Source of the DNA: Danxiaibacter flavus
GTDB taxonomy: Bacteria; Bacteroidota; Bacteroidia; Chitinophagales; Chitinophagaceae
DNA: 64,000 bases
Direction: 5' to 3'
Assembly: GCF_041060425.1 (NCBI RefSeq)
Contig: NZ_JAULBC010000001.1
Span: 1,178,001 to 1,242,000, forward strand
The notes beneath the pieces were generated by a model. The model had not been told where the DNA came from, did no database searches, and was given only the letters and a program-made list of their open reading frames with translations. The position numbers were made by a program, and so were the translations under genes. Positions 25,228 through 34,086 of the stretch are shown here, piece by piece (the first letter of the stretch is position 1; each line of letters starts with the position of its first letter).

Positions 25228-28200
25228 ATGAGATTAAATTTTTACAGATTAACTACACTTATCGTATTTTTTTTACTACTGATAAATAACGGGGTTGGAT
25301 TTGCGCAGAAAAAGAAAAGTACCAGTCCAAATGTAATAACCGAACCCGCCAGGAAAAAATATACCAGCCTTTTATGGGAAATAACAGGGAATGGTTTATC
25401 CAGACCGTCCTATCTTTTTGGAACAATGCATATAAGCAACAAGCTGGTGTTTAATTTAAGTGATTCCTTCTATTCCGCCATTCGAAATGTTGATGTTGTT
25501 GCACTTGAACAAAATCCCGAAGTGTGGCAGGAAGAATGGTCCCTCAGTAACAATAATGATGACAATGCGTCTTTTTTAAAAGGAACAGACTACTCCAGCA
25601 TAGCAGACGACAGACTTACCATACAAACATTTGCCATCAATAATTATGATGCAAAACTAAAAGCAGCCCTCGCTTCCGAAGCGCGGCTTGTAAACGGTAT
25701 GCTTTACCGGAACAATGTTGGCATGGAGGATTTTGAAGAAGAAACCTATCTGGATATGTATATATACCGGTTGGGCAGGAAGTTGAATAAAGTGGTGACT
25801 GGTGTAGAAGATTACAAACAATCCAACAAGCTTGTGCGCGAAGCTTATGTGGCCCTGTATAAAGACAAGAACAGGAAACAAAGTTCGTTTAATGGTTACA
25901 GTGACAGGAAGCGTATGGAAGACGCCTACAGAAGGGGTGATCTTGATGTGCTTGACTCCCTGCAAATGCTAAGCATTGTATCGGAAGCTTTCCAGGAAAA
26001 GTTTATGTACAGGCGGAATGTGATCCAGGCAAATTCTATTGATACAATCATAAAACACAGATCCCTTTTTGTAGGCGTTGGAGCGGCGCATCTTCCCGGT
26101 GAAAGGGGAGTGATCGAACTGCTGCGCAAGAAAGGTTATACGCTAAGACCTGTTTACACAGGCAGGCGCGACAGCGACGAGAAAGAACGCGTAGAAAAGA
26201 TCCGCGTGCCCGTAGTTTTTACACGTCAGTATGCTGAGGACAGTTTGTTTAGCGTGGAAATACCCGGCAAAAAATTATACCGTTACAATAGTTATGGTAA
26301 TCTGAATATGGTGCAGTATGCTGATATGGGTAATGGAAGCTACTACATGGTTACACGTGTTAAAACAAACGCCGTGCTGCTGGGCCAGCAGCAGTCAATA
26401 GTGCTTAAAAAAGTAGACAGCCTGTTGTATGAAAATATTCCCGGCAAAATAGTAAGCAAACGTGCAATTGTTAAAAATGGCTACAACGGTTTTGATATTA
26501 CCAACAGAACACGAAAAGGTGACGAACAACGGTACAATATTTATATACTTCCGGATGAGATCATCATCTTCAAAGTGAGTGGTATTAATGACTATATTAC
26601 TGATGGTAAGGAGGCCGATCAGTTTTTTGCTTCCGTGAACATAAGAACGACGGACAATTCGATTGCAAATAATTTTCAACCATTGTACGGTGGTTTTAAA
26701 ATTGATTTTCCCGTCAAACCGTTATACGTTCCTGACGAAAGAAACAATAAAAAGAGAAGTGAGTGGCTGGCATCTGATAAAAATGGCAATGCATGGTTTG
26801 TTTATAAAGCAAACCTGCATCAGTATGACTATGTTGAAGCCGACAGTTTTGAGCTGGGCCTGATGAAAGAAAGTTTTAGTACAGCAAGGGTAATTAAGAA
26901 GAATATTAATAGCATAGCCGGCAACTTGAATAAATATCCATTTTACGATAATGTTTATTTGCACGAAGATGGATCCTTTGTTAAAGTCAGGTTTCTTATT
27001 CAGGGCAATAATTATTTTGTTATTGGTTCGAAGTACAGGAATGATGAAAAAACAGCGGATGCATTCATCAGGTCTTTTGCTATAACTCCATTTGTGTACG
27101 TACAGGCGACGGAAAGAAAAGATACAGCGTTGGGCTTTACGGTAAAGAGTCCGTTCTTTTATAAGATAAATACCGATACCAACAACGTTTCCATTGCAGA
27201 TCTATATGGTTCGGGCGATGACGATGATGAGTCTGCGACTGTTAGTGAAGCGATGAGCAATTTTTCGATAAAGGTTGTCGAGAATGATACAACAGGAGAA
27301 CATGTCGCTGTTCTTTCCTTCAAAATGCCTAAATACATGTATCTGAAAGACTCCGCTGATTTCAAAAAAACAATGAATTTTTTCTCTGGCAGGGATTCAA
27401 CTTACGTCATCCGCTCTAAAACCCAACGCCTGACAAGAGACAACTGGCTGGTAAATAATCTTGTATATGGCGATACTGCAAGCAGCAGGATTTTGACACT
27501 GCAGTCTTATTACAAGAACGGAGTGTACTTCTATTTGGCAAACCAGGGCGACACCATTTCAGCCCCCAGCAGTTTTGTAAAAGAATTTTTTGATACGTTC
27601 ACGCCTGCAGATACATTTAAAACGTTCAATGCTTTTGAAAAGAAATCCAAACTCTTTTTCTCAGATTATTATAGTACTGACAGCAGTGTGGCAAAGAAAG
27701 CCAGGCGTTATATTAAAGGACCTTTATTTGATTCTTCCGATCTGCCTCAAATAAAAAATGCTATTGCCAGACTATCGTGGAAAGACAAGAATTATATCTA
27801 TCTGAAAAAGAAATGGATCGATGTCGTCGGAAGTTTTGATGATACAGCTTCCGTTAATTACCTGGCTTCATTATATACTGCAGTAAAGGATACAATAGAT
27901 CTTCAGAACGGAGTGCTTGATGCATTACTGGACATGAAGACAAAGGCTTCTTTTGAGACATTTAAAAAGCTTGTGCTGAATGATCCTCCTGCCATACTTT
28001 CATCTGCAGATGATGATTATTCTTTTAATTATTCAAACCGGAGTATTAAAAGCAAAAGAGCCTACCTTAATTACAAGTGGAATCAATTGTATGATACTTT
28101 GTCTCTTTCTGCTGCTATAATACCAGACTTGCTGGATTTAATGGTGCTTGAAGATTATAAATATGATGCAGAAAGATTACTGCGTTATGCTGTTGATAGC

Positions 28201-29079
28201 GGGTACATAAAAGCCGCGCAATACAAACAATACCAGACAAAATTTTTGCTGGAAGCCAAACAGGCATTGAAGAAACAAATAGCTAAGGAGGATAAGGCTG
28301 AAATGAGCAAGCTTAATGACCGGAATTATAATAACAGGGATGATGACGATGCTTCCGATTATGTAAGGAGTGCCACAAGCAATGCTTTAAGTAATTATAT
28401 AGGTCTGTTGATTCCGTTTTGGGATCAGTCACAGGATGTGCAATTATTTTTTGATAAGCTGTTACATTTAAAAAACAAGCGGATAAAAATGGACGCCGTA
28501 GTTGCCATGATAAAAAACAACCGGCCGGTGAACGATAGCGTAACGGGTGCCATTGCCGCTGATGATAAACTCAGATTAGCTTTTTATAAAGCAATGAGCA
28601 GTCTTAATAAACTACAGTTATTTCCTAAAGCTTATAAGGCGCAGCCACAAATGGCGCTTAGTATACTGAAAAATGCTTCGGTTTATATGAGTGCAGATTC
28701 AATTGTGTATTTAGACAGGATAAGCGTTCAGCAGGGTAAATATAAGGGATGGGCATACCTGTATAAATACAAGAAAGATAAAGGCGATACCGAATGGCAA
28801 ATCGCCATATCCGGGTTGCAACCTGCTGACACAACAAAGATCAGCGTTGATGAAGATATGCTTACAAGTGATGAAATTGATACTGACAGGATTTTTATCC
28901 GTTACACTGACGATATTGTTAGAAAGGAAGAGCCGCTTGCTCCTCAGCTGCAGAAGGTTGTCAAAAAATCGTTGTATGCGCTGAAGCCCAGTTCGGCAAG
29001 ATTTTTACAAAATTCCAATGATAGCGACGATGAAGACAGCTATGTTGCTGATGCGGTAAAGGCGAGGAGATATGAGTGA
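25228..29079 (+). CDS. Very large TraB/GumN-domain protein with ~950-residue unknown C-terminal region
   Basis: A 1283-residue exported protein. After a signal peptide (residues 1-26) comes a TraB/GumN domain at about 45-310. It starts LLWEITGNGLSRPSYLFGTMH, with the first GxxH at 65-68, shows DVVALEQNPEVWQEEW, and ends FVGVGAAHLPGERGVIELLRKKGY, with the second GxxH at 285-288. Conserved GxxH and Glu residues suggest a metal-dependent enzyme, and TraB-type members such as Tiki are proposed peptidases. Ordinary bacterial GumN proteins are about 300 residues, so the remainder is unusual. It has beta-rich repeats with aromatic residues (about 350-800) and a helical region rich in Lys, Asp and Tyr (about 800-1230), which I cannot assign. 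The gene stands alone and converges with the ABC ATPase. I see no TM anchor or CHU_C tail. Confidence 0.75.
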   Translation: MRLNFYRLTTLIVFFLLLINNGVGFAQKKKSTSPNVITEPARKKYTSLLWEITGNGLSRPSYLFGTMHISNKLVFNLSDSFYSAIRNVDVVALEQNPEVWQEEWSLSNNNDDNASFLKGTDYSSIADDRLTIQTFAINNYDAKLKAALASEARLVNGMLYRNNVGMEDFEEETYLDMYIYRLGRKLNKVVTGVEDYKQSNKLVREAYVALYKDKNRKQSSFNGYSDRKRMEDAYRRGDLDVLDSLQMLSIVSEAFQEKFMYRRNVIQANSIDTIIKHRSLFVGVGAAHLPGERGVIELLRKKGYTLRPVYTGRRDSDEKERVEKIRVPVVFTRQYAEDSLFSVEIPGKKLYRYNSYGNLNMVQYADMGNGSYYMVTRVKTNAVLLGQQQSIVLKKVDSLLYENIPGKIVSKRAIVKNGYNGFDITNRTRKGDEQRYNIYILPDEIIIFKVSGINDYITDGKEADQFFASVNIRTTDNSIANNFQPLYGGFKIDFPVKPLYVPDERNNKKRSEWLASDKNGNAWFVYKANLHQYDYVEADSFELGLMKESFSTARVIKKNINSIAGNLNKYPFYDNVYLHEDGSFVKVRFLIQGNNYFVIGSKYRNDEKTADAFIRSFAITPFVYVQATERKDTALGFTVKSPFFYKINTDTNNVSIADLYGSGDDDDESATVSEAMSNFSIKVVENDTTGEHVAVLSFKMPKYMYLKDSADFKKTMNFFSGRDSTYVIRSKTQRLTRDNWLVNNLVYGDTASSRILTLQSYYKNGVYFYLANQGDTISAPSSFVKEFFDTFTPADTFKTFNAFEKKSKLFFSDYYSTDSSVAKKARRYIKGPLFDSSDLPQIKNAIARLSWKDKNYIYLKKKWIDVVGSFDDTASVNYLASLYTAVKDTIDLQNGVLDALLDMKTKASFETFKKLVLNDPPAILSSADDDYSFNYSNRSIKSKRAYLNYKWNQLYDTLSLSAAIIPDLLDLMVLEDYKYDAERLLRYAVDSGYIKAAQYKQYQTKFLLEAKQALKKQIAKEDKAEMSKLNDRNYNNRDDDDASDYVRSATSNALSNYIGLLIPFWDQSQDVQLFFDKLLHLKNKRIKMDAVVAMIKNNRPVNDSVTGAIAADDKLRLAFYKAMSSLNKLQLFPKAYKAQPQMALSILKNASVYMSADSIVYLDRISVQQGKYKGWAYLYKYKKDKGDTEWQIAISGLQPADTTKISVDEDMLTSDEIDTDRIFIRYTDDIVRKEEPLAPQLQKVVKKSLYALKPSSARFLQNSNDSDDEDSYVADAVKARRYE

Positions 29080-29091
29080 ATGGGCGACTTT

Positions 29092-29130
29092 GCAAATGTG
29101 CGAATGAGTAAATGTGCAAATGTGCAAATG
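29092..29130 (+). repeat. Octamer-type array (GTGCAAAT family)
   Basis: Degenerate 8-bp units such as GCGAATGA, GTAAATGT, GCAAATGT and GCAAATGT, 13 bp after the stop of the large TraB/GumN gene. Similar octamers occur at 53800-53860 and 60877-60908. Confidence 0.7.
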
Positions 29131-29256
29131 TATCGGGTTGGAGGATAATGTTTCAGTGACGTTTCGCGAAGCCTTTGGTTTCGTGGATTACTCAATCGCC
29201 TCTGGCGATTGCAATTAACGCGAATTATGAATGGGCTTAAATAATACAGGAAGCCT

Positions 29257-30972
29257 TTAGACCTTGGGGATAGCACTTATCAATTGTTGTGTGTAAGCCT
29301 GTTGCGGATGGTTGTAAAGATCTTCTGCATTGCCCTCTTCAATAATGCTGCCTTTGTGCATTACAAAAATTCTGTCGCTGGTGTACTTTACAACAGACAG
29401 ATCATGCGAGATGAAAATAGCTGTGAATCCGAAATCTTTCTTTAAATCATTCAACAGGTTCAGAACCTGTGCCTGCACACTAACGTCAAGTGCAGAAACA
29501 CTTTCATCACAAATAATAAATCTTGGTTGTAAGGCAAGTGCCCTTGCAATTACAATGCGCTGACGCTGTCCTCCGCTGAATTCATGCGGGTAGCGGTGAT
29601 AATGCTCCGGCTTTAAGTTTACTTTTTCCAACAACTCAATTACTTTTTCTTTTCGGATTGCTTTCGTTGGATAAATATTGTGAACCCGGAGCGGCTCTGC
29701 GATGGCATCACCGATTTTTTTTCGTGGATGCAGCGATGAATAAGGATCCTGGAAAATGATCTGGATATCTTTTCTAAACGCATTCCATTGAGATTTGGAT
29801 GCAGTAACAATATCGGTACCGTCAAAAAAGATTTTGCCTTCATCAGGTTTTATTAAGCCTGCGATACTTCTTCCAACAGTTGTTTTGCCACATCCGGATT
29901 CACCCACAAGTCCAATGGTCTCGCCTTCAAAAACGCTACAGCTAATATTGTTTACCGCTGTATTGTATTTCAGAACTTTTCCGAGGAAGGTCTTTTTAGT
30001 GGCGAATCGTACTGTGAGATCCCGGATGTCCAATATTTTCTTTTCCGGTTTTGGTTGATGTTGTTCTGAAATTGCCGGCACTCCCCGGATGTTAAACTGT
30101 TTTTCGAAGATATTTCCTTCGGCATCTACTTCCATGAAGTCACTGACAACGGGAAGTCTTTGTTGCTTTTCATATAACGCGGGGCGACATGCAAGAAGTG
30201 CTTTTGTGTAGGGGTGTTGCGCATTGTTGAAAATCTGTTTGCGCGTTCCTCGTTCTACAACGCGGCCTTTATACATTACAACAATCCTGTCTGCAATTTC
30301 TGAAATGACTCCAAGATCATGCGAAATAAATATCACGCCCATATTGTTCTGTAACTGCAGCTGTTTGATCAGCTCCAACACACTTTTTTGAACTGTGACA
30401 TCCAGTGCAGTGGTCGGCTCGTCGCATATAAGCAGGGTAGGAGAACAGCTCATAGCCATGGCTATCATCACGCGCTGTTTCTGTCCACCGCTTATTTCAT
30501 GCGGATATTTGGTGAAAATGCCTTCCGGATCTGGTAGTTTCACTTGCCGAAAAAGTCCGATTGTTTCTTTTTTTGCTGCCTCTTCTGTTAGATTCTTGTG
30601 GAGTTTAATCGCTTCCTTCACCTGGTTGCCGCATGTGTGCACAGGATTTAGTGATGTCATTGGTTCCTGGAAGATCATCGCTATTTTATTTCCGCGAATG
30701 TTCTCAAGCTCATCCTCACTGCATTTCAATAAGTCAATTGTAGCATCCCCTTCCGTAAACACAATTTTACCGCTGGTAAAAACGGCAGGCGGTGTGGGCA
30801 ATAATTGCAGAACCGATAATGAAGTGACAGATTTTCCTGATCCGGACTCTCCAACAATTGCAACCAGCTCGCCCTTGCACACATCAATAGAAACATCATG
30901 CAACGCCTGTGTAGCCGCCCCATCCTGTATAAACTCAACGCTCAGATGCTGTATAGATAAAAGTGGCTTCAT
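29257..30972 (-). CDS. Fused double-ATPase of an oligopeptide-type ABC transporter (DppD-DppF/YejF-like)
   Basis: A 571-residue cytoplasmic protein with two complete ABC ATPase domains. The first (about 1-265) has Walker A GESGSGKS, signature SGGQKQR and Walker B LLICDEPTTALD. The second (about 315-571) has GESGCGKTTVGRS, SGGQRQR and IICDESVSALD. The first domain ends in the oligopeptide/dipeptide C-terminal extension (HPYTKALLACRP), and the second in HPQQAYTQQLISAIP. This architecture powers import of oligopeptides, as in YejF. No permease or binding-protein genes are adjacent, so the partners must be encoded elsewhere. The next gene downstream is convergent. Confidence 0.9.
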   Translation of the reverse strand: MKPLLSIQHLSVEFIQDGAATQALHDVSIDVCKGELVAIVGESGSGKSVTSLSVLQLLPTPPAVFTSGKIVFTEGDATIDLLKCSEDELENIRGNKIAMIFQEPMTSLNPVHTCGNQVKEAIKLHKNLTEEAAKKETIGLFRQVKLPDPEGIFTKYPHEISGGQKQRVMIAMAMSCSPTLLICDEPTTALDVTVQKSVLELIKQLQLQNNMGVIFISHDLGVISEIADRIVVMYKGRVVERGTRKQIFNNAQHPYTKALLACRPALYEKQQRLPVVSDFMEVDAEGNIFEKQFNIRGVPAISEQHQPKPEKKILDIRDLTVRFATKKTFLGKVLKYNTAVNNISCSVFEGETIGLVGESGCGKTTVGRSIAGLIKPDEGKIFFDGTDIVTASKSQWNAFRKDIQIIFQDPYSSLHPRKKIGDAIAEPLRVHNIYPTKAIRKEKVIELLEKVNLKPEHYHRYPHEFSGGQRQRIVIARALALQPRFIICDESVSALDVSVQAQVLNLLNDLKKDFGFTAIFISHDLSVVKYTSDRIFVMHKGSIIEEGNAEDLYNHPQQAYTQQLISAIPKV

Positions 30973-31047
30973 GCGTAATTGATTGGACTTTTAAGTTATG
31001 CTTCCGAAACCTATAACGTACAACTTATAACGTACAACGTAGAACTT

Positions 31048-31818
31048 CTAAAATTGCAAATGCCTAACCGTTAGCCCATTGTTGATGAGTTGCTTCAATG
31101 AGTCTATTCCGATTTTTAAATGTTGCTCCACATATTGCGTAGTAACTTTTTTATCGCTTTCTTCAGTTTTTACACCTTCCGGTATCATTGGCTGATCGCT
31201 TACCAGCAGCAAGGCGCCTGTTGGAATTTTATTGGCAAACCCAACCATAAAAATAGTGGCGGTTTCCATATCTATAGCATACGCTCTGATGCGTTGCAGG
31301 TATTTTTTAAACTCCTCATCATGTTCCCAAACCCGTCTGTTAGTCGTATATACGGGACCTGTCCAGTAATCAACTTTATACTCGCGTATTGTTGTGGAGA
31401 TCGCCTTTTGTAAGGCGAATGCCGGCAGTGCCGGAACTTCTGGTGGAAAATAATCGTTGGAGGTACCTTCGCCTCTTATCGCTGCAATGGGCAATATAAG
31501 ATCTCCGATATTATTTCTTTTTTTCAAACCACCACATTTGCCAAGAAATAAAACCGCTTTAGGTGAAATCGCAGCCAGTAGATCCATTACCGTAGCCGCT
31601 CCCGGGCTTCCCATTCCAAAATTTATAATCGTGATACCTTCGGCGGTTGCACATTGAAAAGGTTTATCTTCACCAACAATCTGAACATTGTTCCATTCTG
31701 CAAACATGTGAACATAATTGCTAAAGTTGGTAAGCAGTACATATTTTCCAAAATTGTTCAGTTTTTCCCCGGTATATCTCGGCAACCAGTTGTTTACAAT
31801 TTCATCTTTCGTTTTCAT
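31048..31818 (-). CDS. amn: AMP nucleosidase
   Basis: A 256-residue enzyme of the nucleoside phosphorylase/PNP superfamily, in the short form used by Bacteroidota for cleaving AMP to adenine and ribose-5-phosphate. Visible motifs are TIINFGMGSPGAATVMDLLAAISP, LFLGKCGGLKKRNNIGDLILPIAAIRGEGTSNDY, and AYAIDMETATIFMVGFAN with the conserved Met-Glu of the ribose site; LLLVSDQPMIPEGVKT follows. The AMP nucleosidase assignment over plain uridine or purine phosphorylase rests on the RGEGTSNDYFPPEVPALPAF segment, as I recall it from annotated relatives. It is a lone gene upstream of and on the same strand as the ABC ATPase. Confidence 0.85.
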   Translation of the reverse strand: MKTKDEIVNNWLPRYTGEKLNNFGKYVLLTNFSNYVHMFAEWNNVQIVGEDKPFQCATAEGITIINFGMGSPGAATVMDLLAAISPKAVLFLGKCGGLKKRNNIGDLILPIAAIRGEGTSNDYFPPEVPALPAFALQKAISTTIREYKVDYWTGPVYTTNRRVWEHDEEFKKYLQRIRAYAIDMETATIFMVGFANKIPTGALLLVSDQPMIPEGVKTEESDKKVTTQYVEQHLKIGIDSLKQLINNGLTVRHLQF

Positions 31819-31928
31819 CCTTTTATATTTTATCAGTTATTCAGGGCAATACTAGCCTCCATTTTATCAGCAGCCTGGGAAAGGGGATGACGTCTGGTTT
31901 GTAAATATAGATAAAAGGGGCATAAGGT

Positions 31929-32005
31929 GAGGTCTGAGGTGGCAGGTATCAGGTATCAGGGATAAGGTGTAAGGCATAAGATGCGAGGTATGAGATGTAG
32001 GGTAG
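31929..32005 (-). repeat. GAGGTNN/CAGGTAT heptamer array
   Basis: Eleven degenerate 7-mers in register, for example GAGGTCT, GAGGTGG, CAGGTAT twice, CAGGGAT, AAGGTGT. These are reverse complements of the CCTGATA family. Confidence 0.75.
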
Positions 32006-32071
32006 GAATCAGGTTTGAAGCGTAAGTCGAGTATAAAGAATGAGGTGCCAGTGTCAGGTATATTTTCGAAA

Positions 32072-32169
32072 CACCGTACACCGTACACCGTACACCGTAC
32101 ACCGTACACCGTACACCGTACACCGTACATCGTACATCGTACATCGTACACCGTACATCTTACATCATA
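32072..32169 (+). repeat. CACCGTA heptamer array, 14 units
   Basis: Fourteen 7-mers in register: eight identical CACCGTA, three CATCGTA, CACCGTA, CATCTTA, CATCATA. It is the most uniform array in the window, so probably the youngest or most unstable. The same family appears at 1253-1301. Because 7 is not a multiple of 3, the minus strand happens to stay open here and yields a spurious repetitive reading frame. Confidence 0.9.
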
Positions 32170-32203
32170 CATTGTCCTAAATTAACATTGCTGAGAAGAA
32201 ATA

Positions 32204-32238
32204 CCTGATAGCTGACCGCTGATAGCTTACAGCTACCT
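32204..32238 (+). repeat. Heptamer array running into the promoter of the HsdR_N-type gene
   Basis: Five 7-mers in register: CCTGATA, GCTGACC, GCTGATA, GCTTACA, GCTACCT. The last base of the array is the first T of the TACTTTTG box. Confidence 0.8.
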
Positions 32239-32245
32239 ACTTTTG
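32238..32245 (+). promoter_or_regulatory. Bacteroidota -7 box TACTTTTG, 4 nt before an ATG
   Basis: An exact TAnnTTTG match. Only TCGC separates it from the ATG at 32250, so a transcript starting at the usual distance would have no leader or would begin just inside the gene. Same arrangement as at pdeM. Confidence 0.5.
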
Positions 32246-32249
32246 TCGC

Positions 32250-32690
32250 ATGTTGCAAATACTGTATCCGGATCATCCGTATAAAATAAAACAAGAGGAT
32301 AATAAAGAATGGATATTTGACGAAGTGCGCAAAAAATGGCTTCGTTTAACGCCGGAAGAGTGGGTAAGGCAAAATTTTGTTCAGTACCTGATACAGCAAA
32401 AAATGTATCCCGCGTCTCTTATAGGGATAGAGAAAGAACTATTGTTGAACGATATTAAAAAGCGTTGCGATATTCTTGTCTTCAAGAACGGACTGCCCTT
32501 TATGCTGGTAGAATGCAAAGAGATGAATGTGCCGCTCTCAGATAATGTGTTGCAGCAGATACTGGCGTATAACGTAGCCATGCCAGTGAAATATTTATGT
32601 GTTACCAATGGAACATATTGTTACTTGTGGTTGTTAGATAACGGGACTGTGACTATGCTGACCTCATTTCCGGGATGGAATGAGCTGTAA
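32250..32690 (+). CDS. Stand-alone HsdR N-terminal-domain protein (PD-(D/E)xK nuclease fold)
   Basis: A 146-residue protein made almost entirely of one type I restriction enzyme R-subunit N-terminal domain (HSDR_N_2 type). It has KWLRLTPEEWVRQNFVQYLI, typical of the family start, then the core RCDILVFKNGLPFMLVECKEM with the Asp and Glu-x-Lys of the PD-(D/E)xK active site, and ILAYNVAMPVKYLCVTNGTYCYLW. No helicase, methyltransferase or specificity gene is nearby, so this is not a restriction system. Such single-domain proteins are common in Bacteroidota and their role is unknown. The ATG at 32250 is well supported by the preceding promoter box. Confidence 0.8.
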   Translation: MLQILYPDHPYKIKQEDNKEWIFDEVRKKWLRLTPEEWVRQNFVQYLIQQKMYPASLIGIEKELLLNDIKKRCDILVFKNGLPFMLVECKEMNVPLSDNVLQQILAYNVAMPVKYLCVTNGTYCYLWLLDNGTVTMLTSFPGWNEL

Positions 32691-32808
32691 ATACTGTATC
32701 CCGGTCGTCAATTGAATTTTTTGTAAATCACTTCCATTTTTGAGAAAAACTTTACAATTTCATGGTCCAATTGTTACTACATTTAGACGATTATTAAAAT
32801 ACATCAAT

Positions 32809-33930
32809 ATGAAAAAATACATGCTTCTTTGTTTCCTGCTCGCAGCTTCGTTTGTGCAGGCCCAAAATCCTATTTTTTATCTCCTCATAGGGACGTACAC
32901 AAAAAATCAGAAGGATGGTATTTATGTATATCGATTTAATCCCAACAAAACAGAGGCTACGTTTGTAAGTAAAACTTCAGGTGTAGAAAATCCATCTTAT
33001 CTCGCTATCTCAAAAGACCAGAAATTCGTTTATGCTGTAAATGAAAATGGCGATGATAAAGGCGCCGTAAGCTCTTTTGCGCTCGACAAAAAGAAAGGTG
33101 AGCTTACTTTTTTGAATAAACAATCCAGCGGTGGGGATGCTCCTTGCTATGTGACTGTTGATTCAACCGGTAAAAATGTGATCGCGGCAAATTATAGCGG
33201 GGGTAATTTTTCTGTTTTTAAAACGAACGCAGACGGCTCTTTGCAGCCATCAACCCAGGTGATAGCTCATGAAGGATATGGTGTGAATGTGAAAAGACAG
33301 GAGCAACCGCACGTTCATAGCGTGGTTCTTTCACCGGACCAAAAATTTTTATTTGTAGCAGATCTGGGTAACGACAGGTTATATCGTTATTCATTTGATG
33401 CAAGTGATGCCAAAGAGCCGGTTAAGCCGCTTGATCCCGCTTATTATGAGTTGCCCGACAATTCCGGTCCGAGACACCTGGCGTTTCATCCCAATGGAAA
33501 ATTCGCTTATTTAATGACAGAATTAAGCGGTAAAGTGGTGGTTTACCAGTATGACAATGGTAACCTAACCGAAATTCAAACCGTAAATTCCGACAATAGT
33601 GGGAGTAAAGATGATAAAGGCGGCGCCGATGTCCACGTTACGCCGAACGGAAAATTTGCGTATTCGTCCAATCGTGTTACGGCAAATGATATTACTGTTT
33701 ACCGGGTAGGTAGTGATGGAAAACTAACTGAAGCCGAGCATAAGAAAACCGGTATGCATCCGCGTAATTTTATGATCGATCCTACAGGGAGATTCCTCCT
33801 GGTTGCAAATAAGGACAGCAACAATATCCAGATCTTTGTGATCAATAAAAATTACGGTCTGCTGGAAGATACCGGTGTTACGATTAATGTAGATCAACCG
33901 GTTTGTCTTAAGATGGTTCCGGTTAATTGA
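32809..33930 (+). CDS. Lactonase family beta-propeller protein (6-phosphogluconolactonase-like)
   Basis: A 373-residue exported protein of the seven-bladed propeller lactonase family (Pgl/YbhE type). The signal peptide is MKKYMLLCFLLAASFVQAQ. The mature part starts FYLLIGTYTKNQKDGIYVYRFN and continues with repeated blades such as NPSYLAISKDQKFVYAVNE, GGDAPCYVTVDSTGKNVIAANYSGGNFSVF, QPHVHSVVLSPDQKFLFVADLGND and GPRHLAFHPNGKFAYLMTELS, then HPRNFMIDPTGRFLLVANKDSN. Cytosolic relatives hydrolyse 6-phosphogluconolactone; because this one is secreted its substrate may be another lactone. The frame opens upstream at a TTG (32740), but the ATG at 32809 fits the signal peptide. It ends in an intrinsic terminator. 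Confidence 0.88.
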   Translation: MKKYMLLCFLLAASFVQAQNPIFYLLIGTYTKNQKDGIYVYRFNPNKTEATFVSKTSGVENPSYLAISKDQKFVYAVNENGDDKGAVSSFALDKKKGELTFLNKQSSGGDAPCYVTVDSTGKNVIAANYSGGNFSVFKTNADGSLQPSTQVIAHEGYGVNVKRQEQPHVHSVVLSPDQKFLFVADLGNDRLYRYSFDASDAKEPVKPLDPAYYELPDNSGPRHLAFHPNGKFAYLMTELSGKVVVYQYDNGNLTEIQTVNSDNSGSKDDKGGADVHVTPNGKFAYSSNRVTANDITVYRVGSDGKLTEAEHKKTGMHPRNFMIDPTGRFLLVANKDSNNIQIFVINKNYGLLEDTGVTINVDQPVCLKMVPVN

Positions 33931-33959
33931 TTGATACTGAATTAAAATATATATAATGT

Positions 33960-34000
33960 AAAAGCATATTTATCCGCGGAGCTGGTTAAATATGCTTTTT
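33960..34000 (+). terminator. Intrinsic terminator after lactonase gene
   Basis: AAAAGCATATTTA (33960-33972) pairs perfectly with TAAATATGCTTTT (33987-33999), a 13-bp stem whose 3' arm ends in five T. Confidence 0.85.
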
Positions 34001-34086
34001 GCTTTCTTTTGCGTTATAGTGCAGAGAACGCTTTTTATTCATTACATGGCAACATTTGGCCATTTTTTGGGGTCTTAGTAAGCAAT

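Noticed and set aside
32072..32169. CRISPR or telomere-like array
   Set aside because: 7-bp units without spacers; the location is internal between ordinary genes and there is no sign of a replicon end.
31867..32172. Minus-strand reading frame of about 100 codons with a repeating Tyr-Gly-Val-Arg-Cys-Thr-Val pattern
   Set aside because: It is the translation of the 7-bp CACCGTA array (7 units give a 7-residue period in any open frame); no homology or start signal supports a protein.
32250..32690. Restriction-modification system
   Set aside because: Only an HsdR N-terminal-type domain is present; no helicase, methyltransferase or specificity subunit nearby.
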